Part shown: in pieces, positions 62,732-64,000 of the stretch | Numbering within the stretch: position 1 is the first letter of the stretch | Layout: every line of letters begins with the position of its first letter | Assembly: GCA_038246255.1 (NCBI GenBank) | Contig: JBBRWC010000007.1 | Location: 3,449-67,448 of the forward strand | Origin: RI-242 sp038246255 | GTDB taxonomy: Bacteria; Planctomycetota; UBA1135; GCA-002686595 | DNA: 64,000 nucleotides | Direction: 5' to 3' | Notes under the pieces: model-generated | Database searches by the model: none | The model's input: only the letters and a program-made list of their open reading frames with translations | What the model was told of the DNA's origin: nothing | Position numbers and translations under genes: made by a program

Positions 62732-63901
62732 TCAGCCGCGCCGCAGCGCTTCGGTCGGTTTCATCCGCGCGGCGCGCCACGCGGGCCATGCGCCGCCGAG
62801 CAGCCCGAGCGCGATCGCGAACAGGACCGCCGTCGTCAGCACCTGTGGGGTGACGCGGAACGCAAACGCGACCTCCGTGAACGTCTGGAAGTTGGTGGTG
62901 CCCGTGCGCACACCGTTGAGCGGCAGCACCATCAGGCAGCCCAGCGCTCCACCAAGGACGCCGAGCAGGAGGGCTTCCAGCAAAAACGCGAAGAAGATCG
63001 GCGCGGGGCGAAAGCCCATGCTCGCGAGGATGCCGATTTCGTGGCTGCGCGCGGCGATGGCGGCCAGCATCGTGTTGGTGCCGGTGAGGACCGCTGCCGC
63101 GCCCATCACAAGGGCGAGGAATCCGCCGAGGAATAGCAGTACGCCCGAGAGGACCTGGGTCTGGGACGCGAAGAAGGCCTTTTCTGTCAGGACCTTGGCG
63201 GGCACGCGCTTGTCGCCCTCCAGTGACGCGGTGAGCGCATTGATGTCGGTGCCCGATGTAAGCCGCGCGACGACGCGGTTGAGGAAGGGACGCTCGAGCG
63301 CTTCGCCGATGCGCTCGGAATCACCCCAGATCTCCGAACCGAACGGCCCGCCCGAGCGGAACTCGCCCACGACGCGAAAGGGTGTCGTGTTGAGGACGAG
63401 CACGTCACCGAGCCGGCAGTTTTCGATGCGCTGCGTCAGCGCACCGCCGACCATCACCTCGTCGGCGCCAAATACAATCGGCCGCCCTGCGGTGATTTCG
63501 ATCACGTCCGAGTGCAACACGAGGCTCTGGGGCGCGATGCCGCGGATCGGCACGTTGGTTTCGCCGCCGTCGAGCTTTCGTCGCCGGATGGCGAGGTAGC
63601 GTTCGGCGGCGGCGAGCGGGGCTCCGCGCTCGTCCAGCGCGATCTCGGAGCGGCTCTTGATCAGGATCTCGGCGCGTTCGCGCTCGAACAGCGAGTCGCT
63701 TTCGTTTGTGGCGCCGGGCCGCAGGAAAATCGCGACGTCCGCGCGTCCGCTGGAGGTGAAGAGCGTCTCGAAACCCTGCTGCAGGGCGAGCACACCCGCG
63801 AGCACCGCGACCGTGGCGCCGATGCCAACGATCGTCAACAGTGTCGCCGAGCGCCGCACGAACAGGCTGCGCGCGTTGTAGGAAAAAGGCACTAGCGCCA
63901 T
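62732..63901 (-). CDS. FtsX/DevC-type ABC permease
   Basis: 389 residues from the ATG at 63901 (MALVPFSYNARSLFVRRSAT); an earlier in-frame start at 63982 is less likely. FtsX topology: N-terminal helix (LLTIVGIGATVAVLAGVLAL), periplasmic domain (~200 residues) and three C-terminal helices (FFAFLLEALLLGVLGGALGC, then VLTTAVLFAIALGLLGGAWP) with RSHEIGILASMGFRPAPIFF between. No ATPase or adaptor gene is in this window next to it; the partner would lie beyond the right edge. The 99 bases between it and the edge show no gene. Confidence 0.88.
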   Translation of the reverse strand: MALVPFSYNARSLFVRRSATLLTIVGIGATVAVLAGVLALQQGFETLFTSSGRADVAIFLRPGATNESDSLFERERAEILIKSRSEIALDERGAPLAAAERYLAIRRRKLDGGETNVPIRGIAPQSLVLHSDVIEITAGRPIVFGADEVMVGGALTQRIENCRLGDVLVLNTTPFRVVGEFRSGGPFGSEIWGDSERIGEALERPFLNRVVARLTSGTDINALTASLEGDKRVPAKVLTEKAFFASQTQVLSGVLLFLGGFLALVMGAAAVLTGTNTMLAAIAARSHEIGILASMGFRPAPIFFAFLLEALLLGVLGGALGCLMVLPLNGVRTGTTNFQTFTEVAFAFRVTPQVLTTAVLFAIALGLLGGAWPAWRAARMKPTEALRRG

Positions 63902-64000
63902 GAGCGGGCAAAAGTCGGGGCCTTGGCCGGTTTTTGCCCGCGAACGGGCTCCAACGCCGCAAGGCGATGGGCCAATAGGCACTTGACAGCTAGTTTAGCG

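Overview
This 64 kb window is a gene-dense stretch of a GC-rich (roughly 68-70% by eye) bacterial chromosome. It most resembles deep-branching marine Planctomycetota of the Poly30/Saltatorellus/UBA1135 type. That placement is an inference. It rests on the exported proteins at 55.8-59.4 kb, which end in the same C-terminal surface domain, on DUF1570-like and DUF4139 exported proteins, and on high GC with many GTG starts and 1-4 base start/stop overlaps. I found no rRNA, tRNA, CRISPR array, insertion sequence or intact prophage.

Layout: 0-3.4 kb, a tight four-gene lipid operon (COG2907 FAD enzyme, DUF1365, cyclopropane-type fatty acid synthase, DUF2878) ending in an 18-bp tandem array. 3.5-9.8 kb, leftward peptide transporter, cardiolipin synthase, aminotransferase, Na/Ca exchanger and a lipoprotein. 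9.9-11.9 kb, MutM, HIT protein and an elongation factor P whose loop looks like YeiP/EfpL. 12.0-14.0 kb, a decayed island with wreckage of a ParA-like ATPase, an AlbA_2 protein and the tail of a DUF3883 protein. 14.0-24.7 kb, mostly housekeeping genes (queuosine precursor transporter, SlyD, arginine decarboxylase, Dus, threonine dehydratase, SpoU methyltransferase, RNase Z-like protein, cobalamin adenosyltransferase) plus a sulfatase-fold lipoprotein. 24.8-36.8 kb, Kef-type antiporter, an AlgI/AlgJ-type O-acetylation pair, DUF4139 and DUF1570-like exported proteins, a YihY protein carrying a coding minisatellite, an exported class V aminotransferase and a glycosyltransferase. 36.8-41.8 kb, SprT/DUF2786 protein, K+ channel, SDR, a 59-residue CPXCG protein and a DEAD-box helicase.

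41.9-45.2 kb is a second degraded zone: a YfhO-like membrane protein gene with two in-frame TAG codons and a frameshift, then fragments of a surface protein and an SGNH hydrolase, then an inverted-repeat element also present at 31.05 kb. 45.3-52.3 kb is a seven-gene tripartite efflux operon (Cys-rich exported peptide, TolC-like lipoprotein, HlyD-type adaptor, ABC ATPase, two FtsX-type permeases, small lipoprotein). After a histone-H1-like gene, 53.4-55.6 kb is a third degraded zone (SDR-type epimerase and an MFS-like transporter, both broken). 55.8-59.4 kb holds a secreted cupredoxin and a repeat-rich surface protein, and the window ends with DUF72, an outer-membrane barrel, a peroxiredoxin and an FtsX-type permease.

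The most notable observations are the three clusters of genuine pseudogenes, the EfpL-like EF-P loop, the seven-gene efflux operon with its Cys-rich first gene, the shared C-terminal surface domain, and the short tandem arrays with 9-, 18- and 24-bp units.
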